Below, in pieces: positions 8,146-15,731 of a stretch of DNA of 37,705 bases (positions are counted from its first letter, which is position 1; each line of letters opens with the position of its first letter). The DNA lies in NCBI GenBank assembly GCA_022841245.1, contig JALHRW010000028.1, positions 1-37,705 on the forward strand. The letters are read 5' to 3'. Made by a program: the position numbers and the translations under genes. Origin of the DNA: Planctomycetota bacterium (GTDB taxonomy: Bacteria; Planctomycetota; UBA11346). The notes under the pieces are model-generated. The model worked only from the letters and a program-made list of their open reading frames with translations. It had not been told where the DNA came from and made no database searches.

Positions 8146-8718
8146 CTATACCCGCCATCCACGTTCCTTAAGTCCACGACTATCGACCTCTACCATGACG
8201 CGGTAGTGGTCCCATCCACCGTGGTTGGTTGCCTGGAAATTTTCTACAAGAACTTCCTTGCCAATTGCAGTCAACCCGTGATGGGCCAGAAGACGCTGCA
8301 GTCCCGCCCAACTCTCAGCAACCGCCGTGTCGAAGCACGACTCTACGGAGGCATAGAGGCCGCCTGACCAATTCTTGACGTCATTGTAATCTCCGAGCAC
8401 TACTCGTTCGCTAACTGCCATCCAGACCTCGACCAAATCTTTGCTGGGTTCACCAGCCGACAACTCAAGTCGGCAGATCCAGCGAGTGGTCGGTGGAAGG
8501 TGGTAGCGCGATGGACCCATCCAGAGTTGAACAGCTTCCTCGGTACTCGGTCGGCCGGTTTCCTTTGCGTACGTCTGTTTAGCACTTTCGAAGAACAGCG
8601 GGAAGAGCGGGCCGATGTCAATTTCGTTTGTCACGTCTTTGGGCGGGTATTTTGCCCCTCAAAACGCAATCCTGTATGCGGGAATCTGCTCAACCGTAAT
8701 AAATTCATGCCAGGCCAT
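8146..8718 (-). pseudogene. Unknown cassette gene interrupted by an in-frame TGA at codon 20
   Basis: An excellent ribosome site (AAGGAG at 8730-8725) lies 6 bp before an ATG at 8718. Translation runs MAWHEFITVEQIPAYRIAF and then meets TGA (8661-8659). The same frame continues with GAKYPPKD, then a GTG at 8634 and 162 further codons to a TAG at 8146. The downstream part is a coherent 162-aa alpha/beta protein that I do not recognise. It could be expressed alone from GTG 8634, but no Shine-Dalgarno precedes that codon. The simplest reading is a TGG-to-TGA nonsense mutation (Trp expected). A sequencing error or recoding is possible. Confidence 0.7.
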
Positions 8719-8751
8719 GATATACTCCTTTGTTTTTCCGCTGCCCTCGGA

Positions 8752-8958
8752 GCTAACGACAAGGGTCAGCGGCCTCGTGGCCGACTGACGGTGATTGGAG
8801 AGATTACGTGGTGGGCAGTTGGAAGTGGAGCGTCAAGAACTGAGCGTCGGGGTGACGCCCCGACTTTCACGCCATCACCCCATTGCGCCGTGAATTCTTG
8901 ACCGGAACGCGCTTGGAAACCCAAAGACATGGGCTCCGACTGCACCGCCTTGTTGGCC
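8752..8958 (-). repeat. attC site, ~207 bp
   Basis: The + strand limits are GCTAAC (8752) and GTTGGCC (8952-8958). Both arms match the array consensus: GACAAGGGTCAGCGG and AGCGTCAAGAACTGAGCG on one side, GTGAATTCTTGACCGGAAC and CTTGGAAA on the other. The tip reads GGGGTGACGCCCC, itself a hairpin. Confidence 0.9.
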
Positions 8959-8963
8959 CAATA

Positions 8964-9212
8964 TTAGGATGTTAAGCTAACAATGATTGTCTTCCTGATC
9001 TTTTCAAATGCCTCATCATCAATCATTCCGTTTTCATGCAGGGCTTTTAACTTTTCTAAGGAATCAATTCCTTTATCCAATTTCTTTTGACTCAGATAAT
9101 CATCTAAGAAATACATTTTAATCATCATCCATCCGAATCCCAATATCATAATGCATGGTATAAGACCCACGCAAAGGCTCAAGAGAATCTCGGGTATTTT
9201 TTCGGTGTTCAT
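8964..9212 (-). CDS. Small membrane protein with SHOCT domain
   Basis: The protein is 82 aa. Residues ~8-34 form one hydrophobic membrane span (LLSLCVGLIPCIMILGFGWM). Residues ~50-78 match the SHOCT motif, a short C-terminal two-helix domain (SLEKLKALHENGMIDDEAF). SHOCT domains promote oligomerisation or link membrane anchors to other modules, and specific functions are rarely known. The gene is AT-rich and fills a single cassette between two attC sites. Confidence 0.75.
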   Translation of the reverse strand: MNTEKIPEILLSLCVGLIPCIMILGFGWMMIKMYFLDDYLSQKKLDKGIDSLEKLKALHENGMIDDEAFEKIRKTIIVSLTS

Positions 9213-9276
9213 ATTATTGTCTTCCTTTCAGCTGTAAGAGGGCCTTCTGAATTCAGGGGCTGTAAATTCCCTATAG

Positions 9277-9492
9277 GGCTAACGACAAAGGCCCGCGGGT
9301 CCGTGGCCGACTGGCGTGGATAGGGGAGGCATCGTGGAGGGCGATTGGAAAGCTGGGGAGTGGAGCGTTAAGAACTGAGCGGCGGCCAGGGCCTTAGTAC
9401 GTGGTTCATCTCCCCATTCCGCCGCGAATTCTTGACCGGAACGCGCTTGGAAAGAGCACGTCACGGGCTCCGTCTGCACCGCCTTGTTGGGC
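9277..9492 (-). repeat. attC site, 216 bp
   Basis: The + strand limits are GGCTAAC (9277-9283) and GTTGGGC (9486-9492). The arms follow the array consensus. The tip reads CCAGGGCCTTAGTACGTGG and differs from other copies, as expected for the variable terminal structure. Confidence 0.93.
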
Positions 9493-9498
9493 CAAACT

Positions 9499-9915
9499 TC
9501 AATCAATCGTAACTATCTTTCTTTTAATATCAATTTTTGCACCAGCACTTTCAAGTAAATCCATTCCGATAACTCCAATTATATCCATTCCATCAACTTT
9601 TATCGCATCCAAGTCAACAACCAACCACCTATTGTGCAATTGAGGCAATCCGTTAATTCCAACATTCCCATCAAATGTCATTATCGATTCTGTTCTACCA
9701 TGATAACTGGAGATAGAACCTTCAACTTCTTTCCCTTTCAACTTATTCATTTCGGCAAACTTCTTTGAAATCATTGAATGAGTCGCACCTGTATCAATAA
9801 GCATCACCATATTTGATCCGTCATTAATGGTGATCAAATTTCCAGCAATGTTCTGAATAGGATATTCCACTGCTGATGCCGTTGCAATTACAAGGGTCAG
9901 AAATAGTATTTTCAT
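9499..9915 (-). CDS. Exported retropepsin-like aspartic protease
   Basis: The protein is 138 aa from the ATG at 9915. An upstream TTG lies inside the attC and is rejected. Residues 1-15 are a signal peptide (MKILFLTLVIATASA). The catalytic motif is D41-T-G-A in MLIDTGATHSMISKKFAE. The second conserved block IIGVIGMDLL near residue 115 matches the hydrophobic-hydrophobic-G motif of clan AA proteases. One aspartate per chain implies that a homodimer forms the active site. It probably acts outside the cytoplasm. It is a single-gene cassette. Confidence 0.82.
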   Translation of the reverse strand: MKILFLTLVIATASAVEYPIQNIAGNLITINDGSNMVMLIDTGATHSMISKKFAEMNKLKGKEVEGSISSYHGRTESIMTFDGNVGINGLPQLHNRWLVVDLDAIKVDGMDIIGVIGMDLLESAGAKIDIKRKIVTID

Positions 9916-9921
9916 TGTATG

Positions 9922-10138
9922 GCCTAACGACAAAGGTTGGCGGTCCCGTGGCAGACTGGCGTGGATTGGAGAGACATCGTGGATGGCGATTGGAAAGCTG
10001 GGGAGTGGAGCGTCAAGAACTGAGTGGCGGCCAAAGACCTTAGAACTTGGTTCTTCACCCTATTCCGCCGCGAATTCTTGACCGTAACGCGCCTGGAAAG
10101 AGCACGTCACGGGCTCCGTCTGCACCGCCTTGTTAGCC
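9922..10138 (-). repeat. attC site, 217 bp
   Basis: The + strand limits are GCCTAAC (9922-9928) and GTTAGCC (10132-10138). The arms follow the consensus with small changes (GGTTGGCGGTCC in place of GGTCAGCGGGCC). The tip reads CCAAAGACCTTAGAACTTGG. Confidence 0.93.
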
Positions 10139-10169
10139 CAATCCAATCCGATAAGGCGTTGACATTGGG

Positions 10170-10589
10170 CTAAACCCAAGGATTTACAATACGTGCACCA
10201 ATTTGAGTGAAATCATCAACATTCCGTGTCACTACCGCCAATCGTTTATGTAACGCAATTGCCCCAATAAGAGAATCCATAAGCGGCATGTTTAGGTGTT
10301 TCTTGTCCAACTCACCAATCACCGAACCCCAAACCTCCATGACGGCAGTGTCTATTGGCACAATATGATCTCCAAATTTTGCCAACAAGTCATCTTCATA
10401 CCATCGAATCAGTCGGGTTCGCTTTCTTTCATCGTCGACTGATACTATACCTCGTTTGATTTCTCCAATCGTAATGCATGAAATGTAAATACTTTCATCC
10501 TCAATGCCATCAATCCAGTCCAACACCTTTTGATTGGGAATCTTCTTCTGAACTTCTGAAATCACACAAGTATCAAATAGATAATTCAC
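10170..10589 (-). CDS. vapC: PIN-domain toxin, VapC family
   Basis: The protein is 139 aa. The PIN nuclease acidic residues are in place: D6 (MNYLFDT), E43 (ITIGEIKRG), D105 (PLMDSLIGA) and a final NVDDF around 123-126. VapC toxins are Mg-dependent ribonucleases that cleave tRNA or rRNA and stop growth. The start overlaps the stop of the antitoxin gene (ATGA), the usual arrangement. Toxin-antitoxin cassettes are common in large chromosomal integrons, where they are thought to stabilise the array. Confidence 0.92.
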   Translation of the reverse strand: MNYLFDTCVISEVQKKIPNQKVLDWIDGIEDESIYISCITIGEIKRGIVSVDDERKRTRLIRWYEDDLLAKFGDHIVPIDTAVMEVWGSVIGELDKKHLNMPLMDSLIGAIALHKRLAVVTRNVDDFTQIGARIVNPWV

Positions 10590-10849
10590 AGCTCAACCAC
10601 CTGCCTACCCGTATCCTTCGATCGTTCAAGGTCTATGCCACTATCCACCAAGGGGGAATCCCTGAAAAACTGAACAAACCCCTTTCTCTTTGCCCGCATT
10701 TTATGGTATTGTTCAATGGACACGAGGACTGCTGTATCTTTACCATGCCGCGTAATGACTTGAGGCCCTGAGTGAAGAGCCTCATCAATAACTTCACTGA
10801 GCTTATTCTTTGCTTCCTGAAGCTGCCAGGACTGGAGGGTCGTGCTCAT
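10586..10849 (-). CDS. Phd/YefM-family antitoxin
   Basis: This 87-aa protein begins WQLQEAKNKLSEVIDEALHSGPQVITRHGKD after a short lead, then has VLVSIEQYHKM. This is the Phd/YefM DNA-binding fold. The C-terminal ~35 residues (FFRDSPLVDSGIDLERSKD) would wrap the toxin. It is translated just before, and overlapping with, the VapC gene. It probably binds the perfect palindrome that lies just upstream of its own start to repress the pair. No Shine-Dalgarno is seen. Confidence 0.9.
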   Translation of the reverse strand: MSTTLQSWQLQEAKNKLSEVIDEALHSGPQVITRHGKDTAVLVSIEQYHKMRAKRKGFVQFFRDSPLVDSGIDLERSKDTGRQVVEL

Positions 10850-10852
10850 ACT

Positions 10853-10883
10853 GTCTAGTCTATCTAGACTCTTTGGATGTCAA
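10853..10883 (-). promoter_or_regulatory. Promoter with palindromic operator for the toxin-antitoxin pair
   Basis: GTCTAG-TCTAT-CTAGAC is a perfect inverted repeat at 10853-10869, 4 bp before the antitoxin ATG. On the - strand TTGACA (10883-10878) precedes it, and TAGACT (10862-10857) could be the -10 with a short 15-bp spacer. The palindrome would overlap the -10, fitting autorepression. Transcription would start almost at the ATG, suggesting a leaderless message. Confidence 0.55.
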
Positions 10884-10919
10884 ATACTTAACATACCTCA
10901 TTGTAATATAATGGTTTGG

Positions 10920-11134
10920 GACTAACGACAAAGGTCACCCGACCCATGGCCGGCTGGTGTGGGACGCGGGATCATCGTAGAGGGCGATTGGAAGACTGGA
11001 TAGCGAAGCGTCAAGAACTGAGCGGCGGGACAGTGCATAGCCCTGCCCATTCGCCTAGTCCGCCGCGAATTCTTGACCGTAGCGGCGGGTCGGAACGAAT
11101 ACGTCACGGGGTCGGGTGCACTGCCTTGTTAGCT
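10920..11134 (-). repeat. attC site, 215 bp, more divergent arms
   Basis: The + strand limits are GACTAAC (10920-10926) and GTTAGCT (11128-11134). Changes occur in both arms (CACCCGACCCATGGCCGG and GTAGCGGCGGGTCGGAAC). The GTCAAGAACTGAGCGGCGG and GCCGCGAATTCTTGACC core is kept. The stop codon of the NlpC/P60 gene lies inside it. Confidence 0.9.
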
Positions 11135-11821
11135 GCCTATTTTCCATCGAATTAGGCAAACATCGGCATCATACCATGAGTTATCACACGGAATTTTATC
11201 AATTACCACTTTTGAACGTTCCGGTTCTGCCTGGATTATTGTCTGCTTATCCAAATACGCCATTACATGCACACCACCATAAGTTACAGCAATATCGCCC
11301 GCCTTAACATCTGATCTAACACTATTAATCTTATATCGCGTGCCATCTACTACAACGCGTCCGCCATAACCATTCAGAAACTCTTTGGCAGATGCGTCAT
11401 TGATCCAAAGGTCAAAGCAAGCTATCAACGCCTGCCCATTAAATTTCAGGTAAGTGTATTTAAACAACGCCTTTATCATTGAACGACGTGGCAACCCGGA
11501 ACAGTCCAGCCCCATCCATCCTTCACCTCCCCAAACATATTCAATTCCACTACTGCTTTTCAGATTTTCCACATACATATGTGTGAGATCTTTAGGATTC
11601 ACCTCACCTTGATTGACTAACGGCAGCAATGGCAACAGCACACATATACAAGCCAAAACTTTTTGTTTATAATTCTTCATTAGTGCTACCGACGAACCAA
11701 TTACAACAAACCATAGTGCAGCCAATAGTAACAGTATTGGCCGTGAATGTATTGGTTGAATGACTACGCATATAATTGCAATAATTCCGCATACCAATAA
11801 CGTGTGCTTTAACTTGTTCAT
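11129..11821 (-). CDS. Membrane-anchored NlpC/P60-family cysteine peptidase
   Basis: This 230-aa protein has two or three membrane spans in residues ~6-68, then an NlpC/P60-like domain. C107 in WMGLDCSGLPRRSM is the likely nucleophile, and H185 in AGDIAVTYGGVHVMAYL is the likely base. Such enzymes cleave peptide cross-links in cell-wall peptides or, less often, act as deamidases or amidases. With a membrane anchor it probably faces the periplasm. Its TAA stop is provided by the attC core at 11129-11131. Confidence 0.8.
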   Translation of the reverse strand: MNKLKHTLLVCGIIAIICVVIQPIHSRPILLLLAALWFVVIGSSVALMKNYKQKVLACICVLLPLLPLVNQGEVNPKDLTHMYVENLKSSSGIEYVWGGEGWMGLDCSGLPRRSMIKALFKYTYLKFNGQALIACFDLWINDASAKEFLNGYGGRVVVDGTRYKINSVRSDVKAGDIAVTYGGVHVMAYLDKQTIIQAEPERSKVVIDKIPCDNSWYDADVCLIRWKIGS

Positions 11822-11833
11822 GGTACTGATGCA

Positions 11834-11882
11834 GCTAACAGGTTATTGGGTGTCTTCTGGCTGTTTAACAACGTTGTTAGGC
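11834..11882 (-). repeat. Short attC-like site (49 bp)
   Basis: GCTAAC (11834) and GTTAGGC (11876-11882) bound 49 bp with partial self-complementarity. The inner part includes the palindrome AACAACGTTGTT-like segment. The size and boxes fit a short attC of a type unrelated to the long array sites. It separates the NlpC/P60 cassette from the repeat copy and second thioredoxin gene. Confidence 0.6.
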
Positions 11883-11936
11883 GGCATTAACCCCCAATGG
11901 CCGGCCATGGACGTGACGTACATCCGGGCAACAGTG

Positions 11937-11998
11937 GCCAGCAAGGGCTTGTCGGATTCGACGCGGTAGGTGAAGGTGGTGGTGGGCGGGGGCATGGA
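11937..11998 (-). repeat. 60-bp coding-like repeat, copy 1
   Basis: On the - strand this reads as the start of an open frame: M-P-P-P-TTTFTYRVESDKPLLATVA. Copies 2 (13157-13215) and 3 (17931-17993) have nearly the same sequence. Here the frame continues MYVTSMAGHWGL and stops inside the short attC. Homology with copy 3 covers the repeat, about 50 bp beyond it and the short attC. It looks like the 3' end of an old cassette gene kept with its attC. I do not recognise the protein. Confidence 0.65.
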
Positions 11999-12098
11999 TG
12001 ACGTCAGTCGGGACAGGCGGCGCGGTGAATCGGGATACAAGAGCGGCGACGATCGTCTACGAAGTACAACCAGTCCGTGTTGAAGCAGCGGATGATGA

Positions 12099-13118
12099 TC
12101 ACTCGGCGATTCCCAACGAACCACTGCAATGCGCTACCCATTTTGTCGGATGGAGCGGGGCATAGCCATACTTGAACACCTGTTTGCCAGTCGAATCGAC
12201 AAACAAGACCGTTGGATAGCTTGAGACTCCGTACTGGCGAGCCACAGCCGCGTTCGATTTCGCCAAGTCCTGGTCAATGTGTTTGCGACGTGGGAAATCA
12301 ATGTATAGTAGCACGAAGTTGTCACTGGCCCAGTCCTTGAACACGCTCGTTCGCAGTATCTCTTCTTCAAGCTTTACGCACCACGGACACCAATCGCTCC
12401 CGGTGAAAAGGATCAAGATCATCCGCTGATCCTTGATGGCCGACTGCTTCGCTTGTACAGGATCCGTGATCCAGCGTCCATCAGATCCAGGGCTGGAGCT
12501 CCTCTTGTTGGGACGGTACACCGGCGGTGGAGCAGGCGGCTCCGAGCCCCGAGGCGCTGCGACCTGAGGCGACGGCGAAGCCACTGGTTGCTGAACAACT
12601 GGCCTTGAATCCGACACTCTGGGCCTCACAGGATGACTATCAGGATCCGCCGCATCCACATCACTGGGAGGTGACTCAGCATGTGCAGCAGTCGCCGCCC
12701 GCGCTTCGTTGTCCCTTTTCCGCTCCGCATCGAGTTGAGCACGTGCTTCTTCCAAGGACGATCCGTCGGGCAATGTCACATGGTATTGCACACGCAACTG
12801 GAGCCTGATGTCGTTCAATGCGTCGGCAACCGGGTCCGAAGGAGCCTTCTGCGGGATGGACGGCTCGACAACTTTGGGAGAGTTGGCAGATCGCACAGCG
12901 TCCCAGTGCTGGACATACAGAGCTTTCAGATCGGCTTCCGAGGACTTCTCCGCCACCTTGATATGCTGACCATGGAACCAGTCGATGAGTGCCAACCGAA
13001 CATCAAACCCAATCGGATTCGGCACGGCTGGATAACCATCGGCCACAAGGATCTCGTCAGCAGCCCACGCCGCCGAGGTCAATAGCAGGACAAGCGTGAC
13101 CTTCATTGGCATTCGCAT
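12099..13118 (-). CDS. Exported thioredoxin-fold protein with long linker (WCPWC)
   Basis: The protein is 339 aa from the ATG at 13118, which has AGGAG 7 bp upstream. Residues 1-20 are a signal peptide ending AAWAA. Residues ~20-150 are a helical domain containing YVQHWDAVRSANSP. Residues ~150-215 form a low-complexity, proline- and serine-rich linker. Residues ~215-335 are a thioredoxin fold with C244-P-W-C247 in TGSDWCPWCVKLEEE and SSYPTVLFV as the cis-Pro strand. It is a paralogue of 7187-7831. A probable role is periplasmic disulfide reduction. The GC content is higher than in most cassette genes. Confidence 0.85.
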   Translation of the reverse strand: MRMPMKVTLVLLLTSAAWAADEILVADGYPAVPNPIGFDVRLALIDWFHGQHIKVAEKSSEADLKALYVQHWDAVRSANSPKVVEPSIPQKAPSDPVADALNDIRLQLRVQYHVTLPDGSSLEEARAQLDAERKRDNEARAATAAHAESPPSDVDAADPDSHPVRPRVSDSRPVVQQPVASPSPQVAAPRGSEPPAPPPVYRPNKRSSSPGSDGRWITDPVQAKQSAIKDQRMILILFTGSDWCPWCVKLEEEILRTSVFKDWASDNFVLLYIDFPRRKHIDQDLAKSNAAVARQYGVSSYPTVLFVDSTGKQVFKYGYAPLHPTKWVAHCSGSLGIAE

Positions 13119-13156
13119 GGGATGCTCCTGAGTCCAATGATTACTTGACGGCCGCA

Positions 13157-13215
13157 GCCAGCAGGGGCTTGTCTGATTCGACGCGGTAGGTGAAGGCGGT
13201 GGTGAGCGGGGGCAT
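13157..13215 (-). repeat. 60-bp coding-like repeat, copy 2
   Basis: The - strand frame reads M-P-P-L-TTAFTYRVESDKPLLAAAVK and then TAA, about 20 bp before the ribosome site of the thioredoxin gene. Unlike copies 1 and 3 it has no attC beside it. It may be a truncated copy left by recombination. Confidence 0.6.
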
Positions 13216-13419
13216 GAGTGGAGTACGAATGACTGCGTCCCTCCTACCATGAATCCGCCACAGTCCAGCCCAGAAACCGTTCAATTTTCCAGACAGCCAC
13301 TGACCGGCCGAAGCCGGTGAACCGCACCTTTCCCATTCAACTGAGAGAAGCAGTTGTCCTGAAAACCGGACAGTACCTGCCCTCGCTCCTTACGGCCATC
13401 TTCCAATCTGTCGCGTCCC

Positions 13420-14517
13420 ATGCCAAGTACTCCGCCAACCCTGGCCGATCCCCAATCCCTCCCCCTCCGCATACGGGTGAGCCTGTGGATGCTCTGCGGC
13501 ACCGCGCTCGGCTTGCCAGTGGACGACCTCATCGCCGCCATCGACCAGCAACTTGCCACCGCCAAACGCAGCATGGACGGAAAGCGCGTTCGCATGACTA
13601 CCGTCGAGCGGCTGAGCCACGCCAGGACCATGGAGCGTCTGGTCGGGCCGTTCCGCGAGCTGTTCCATTGGATCGTCTCGCCGGAGGCCCTGATCCGCTG
13701 GCTCAAGCGCCACCAGCAACGCAGGGCCAACGGCGACGGGAAGACCGAGCCGAAGAAGCCCGGTCGGCCCTGGATCGGCCAGGAGAAGGTCGACGCCATA
13801 CTGAGCATCTACGACAGCGGCCTCACTGGCCTCTCGCGCATCGTCGGAGAGATGGGCAACTGCGGCCTGAAGGTCGCTGAGAGTTCGGTCCGCCGCGTCC
13901 TGACCCAGCATGGCCGGACGCCGACCGACCATAACCGACGCCGTGGCTCGACCTGGGCGCAGTTCTGGACCCGGCATGCCCACAGCGCCGTTGGCGCAGA
14001 CTTCATCCAGATGCCCATCGGCCTACTCGGGAAGGTTGTCAACGCCTTCGTCTTCGTCGCCATCGAGCACGACACACGCCGTGTCCACCTCCTCGGCATC
14101 ACCATCCACCCAACTGACGTCTGGATCGCGCAGTGCCTGCGCAACGCCACCATGGAGGGCGAACCGCTGTCCAACCGGAAGCACTGGATCTTGGACAACG
14201 ATAGCAAGTACGGCCTACGCACGATGGCCGTGCTGGGCTCCAAACTCCTGCAGACCGCGATCCAGGCACCGGACATGAACGCATACTGCGAGCGCTTCGT
14301 CAGATCCATCTGCGAGGAGTGCCTGGACCACATCGTATTCCTCTCCGCGGAGCATCTCCGCGAGTATGTAGTTGGTTACTTGGCCCATTACAACGGTTCC
14401 CGCCCGCACCAGGGCATCGGCAACGTGCCCATAGGTCCTTGGAAGATCGGCAGCGGTAAGATCGTTTGCGACGATTCACTGCACGGACTGCTGAAGTCCT
14501 TTCGCCGGGCGGCCTGA
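13420..14517 (+). CDS. DDE (rve) integrase-core transposase inserted in the array
   Basis: This 365-aa protein has an N-terminal helix-turn-helix part (residues ~120-165, with SGLTGLSRIVGEMGNCGLKV) followed by an integrase core. Likely catalytic residues are D194 (SAVGADFIQM), D259 (WILDNDSKYG) and E291 (NAYCERFVRS). The core ends with YNGSRPHQGIGN, typical of IS3/IS481-like enzymes. It lies on the strand opposite to the cassettes. I could not find convincing terminal inverted repeats or target duplications, so the element limits are unknown and it may be a degraded insertion. A perfect hairpin ACCGGC-CGAA-GCCGGT lies upstream near 13299-13314. Confidence 0.85.
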   Translation: MPSTPPTLADPQSLPLRIRVSLWMLCGTALGLPVDDLIAAIDQQLATAKRSMDGKRVRMTTVERLSHARTMERLVGPFRELFHWIVSPEALIRWLKRHQQRRANGDGKTEPKKPGRPWIGQEKVDAILSIYDSGLTGLSRIVGEMGNCGLKVAESSVRRVLTQHGRTPTDHNRRRGSTWAQFWTRHAHSAVGADFIQMPIGLLGKVVNAFVFVAIEHDTRRVHLLGITIHPTDVWIAQCLRNATMEGEPLSNRKHWILDNDSKYGLRTMAVLGSKLLQTAIQAPDMNAYCERFVRSICEECLDHIVFLSAEHLREYVVGYLAHYNGSRPHQGIGNVPIGPWKIGSGKIVCDDSLHGLLKSFRRAA

Positions 14518-15234
14518 ACCCTGAACACCGACGAACGTGGGAATCGCAGCATCGGCCGAACGGCCAGATGCAGACGCTGCATTATTACACCATCCAAAAT
14601 CAGTCATCGCATCGAGTTGCGACCCGGCCGCGATGGACAAATCCAAACGTCCTAGACCCATCGGCCGTCAATCAGACGGCTGGGTTTCACCGATCAGGCG
14701 TCACAGGAAGGTATTGGCACCATACGACCTACATGCTGTTCCGCCCGGCCCCGGCGCCACTCCAGCCCCCGCCAGATGTGATTCTCTTTGATTTGAGCCA
14801 CTTTGAACCCGAAACCATGGAAAGGACGCCCCGGGACTGAATTGTGGCTGAAAACGAATAAGGTTGAAAAACGCAGTCTTGACCTGGAGTCTATTCGCGC
14901 AACTCATTGTCAGCATACAATCTGTATTCTGATTGTCTTTTCATTTTCCATGAGCCAGTTTTAGTCAAGCCCACCAAAAACCAGACACAACATCAGTTGG
15001 GAACAAGAATTAAAGAGATTTGAAACGCAATTAGGGTCCGTTTTGCCCGGTGGAGGCGACTAACATGATAACTTCGTCTCCGCAACACTAATCCAACCCC
15101 TAGAAATTCGAAATAGATGAATATAATCAGAATCCATCCGAGCGATCGGAATTGAAAACTAAAGACAGGTAGACGGATGTGCAATTGTATGTCTGTGCCA
15201 ATTTACCAAAAACATTTAACATAAGGAGAATTCA
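14518..15234. other. 717 bp without a supported gene
   Basis: This stretch follows the transposase and turns from GC-rich to AT-rich near 14840. It probably holds the right end of the insertion sequence and then cassette-like DNA. Short open frames here lack ribosome sites or recognisable content. A possible hairpin (GGAGGCGA at 15051-15058 with TCGTCTCC at 15073-15080) is the only structured element seen. It does not carry clear attC boxes. Confidence 0.5.
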
Positions 15235-15429
15235 ATGCCTACAATCATTCACCAAAACGATGACGGGTCCATCATCTCATCTTACACCTATGTATCACAA
15301 GACGAAAAGTATTATAAGCAGTTCATCAGAACACTTGTGAAAAGAAAACCCAGAGCGAAACCACGCTCCAGAAATGCCAATCCAGATCCAACTGCATTTG
15401 ATAACGTGTTTGACGACAAGTTACCCTAG
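15235..15429 (+). CDS. Small basic protein, unknown, opposite to the cassette direction
   Basis: This 64-aa protein has a strong ribosome site (AAGGAG) 8 bp before the ATG. The sequence has a beta-like start (PTIIHQNDDGSIISSYTYVS), a helix with lysines (KYYKQFIRTLVKRKPRAKPR), and an acidic tail. It is AT-rich like other cassette genes but lies on the + strand. I do not recognise the family. Confidence 0.6.
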   Translation: MPTIIHQNDDGSIISSYTYVSQDEKYYKQFIRTLVKRKPRAKPRSRNANPDPTAFDNVFDDKLP

Positions 15430-15731
15430 TTCGTATAACACATGATTGATATAATCTCATATTCAAACGACATGGCGACGACCATTAACGTCCAGTTATT
15501 CATGTAGTACAAGTTCTATCACCAATCACCGTCTACCTGGTCACTTCAGATACAGGAACCACTTCTTGTGCCAAACGAATTTTTTTCGTGGTTTCCATGC
15601 TTCTAGCTTCAAGCGCAGCCAGAGCCAAGTAAGTACGTCAACGGGCCAATGAATTGACGAGCGAATCACACCGATGCAAATCACCAACCCCCGAATCAAT
15701 TCAGCGAAAACAATTGGCGGCTATAACTGAT
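15430..15731. other. 302-bp gap containing a long imperfect hairpin
   Basis: No gene is supported here. At 15645-15657 GCCAAT-GAATTGA is mirrored by TCAATTC (15696-15702) and ATTGGC (15713-15718), with a 10-bp insertion between the two right-hand blocks. The shape resembles an attC with extrahelical bases. However, the terminal boxes are GCCAAT/ATTGGC instead of the AAC/GTT that integron integrases cut. It sits where the attC of the next cassette (15732-16220) should be. Confidence 0.5.

Noticed and set aside
8653..8661. Selenocysteine insertion at the TGA of the 8146-8718 gene
   Set aside because: The bases after TGA form only a weak GGG/CCC pairing without a convincing bacterial SECIS loop, and a Trp codon change is simpler.
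9279..9506. A 75-codon gene inside an attC site, and similar frames in other attC copies
   Set aside because: The frame follows the conserved attC arms, has no ribosome site, and its tip varies at DNA level without regard to codons. It is treated as a property of attC.
12004..12141. Small - strand frame beginning MGSALQWFVGNRRVIII and running past the end of the second thioredoxin gene
   Set aside because: It looks somewhat protein-like but overlaps the thioredoxin 3' end, has no ribosome site and stops just before the repeat. It may be a frameshifted remnant, but the evidence is too thin for a feature.
13281..14840. Terminal inverted repeats for the transposase element
   Set aside because: No matching inverted ends or target duplications could be found by eye on either side of the gene.
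14871..14925. GTCTTGACCTGGAGTCTATT segment considered as a decayed attC arm
   Set aside because: Only short stretches resemble the attC consensus and no partner arm is visible.
15051..15080. Hairpin GGAGGCGA/TCGTCTCC considered as an attC
   Set aside because: The terminal boxes do not fit the AAC/GTT rule and no adjacent cassette gene uses it.
14993..15184. A 63-codon hydrophobic frame on the - strand
   Set aside because: It starts with TTG, has no ribosome site and no recognisable domain.
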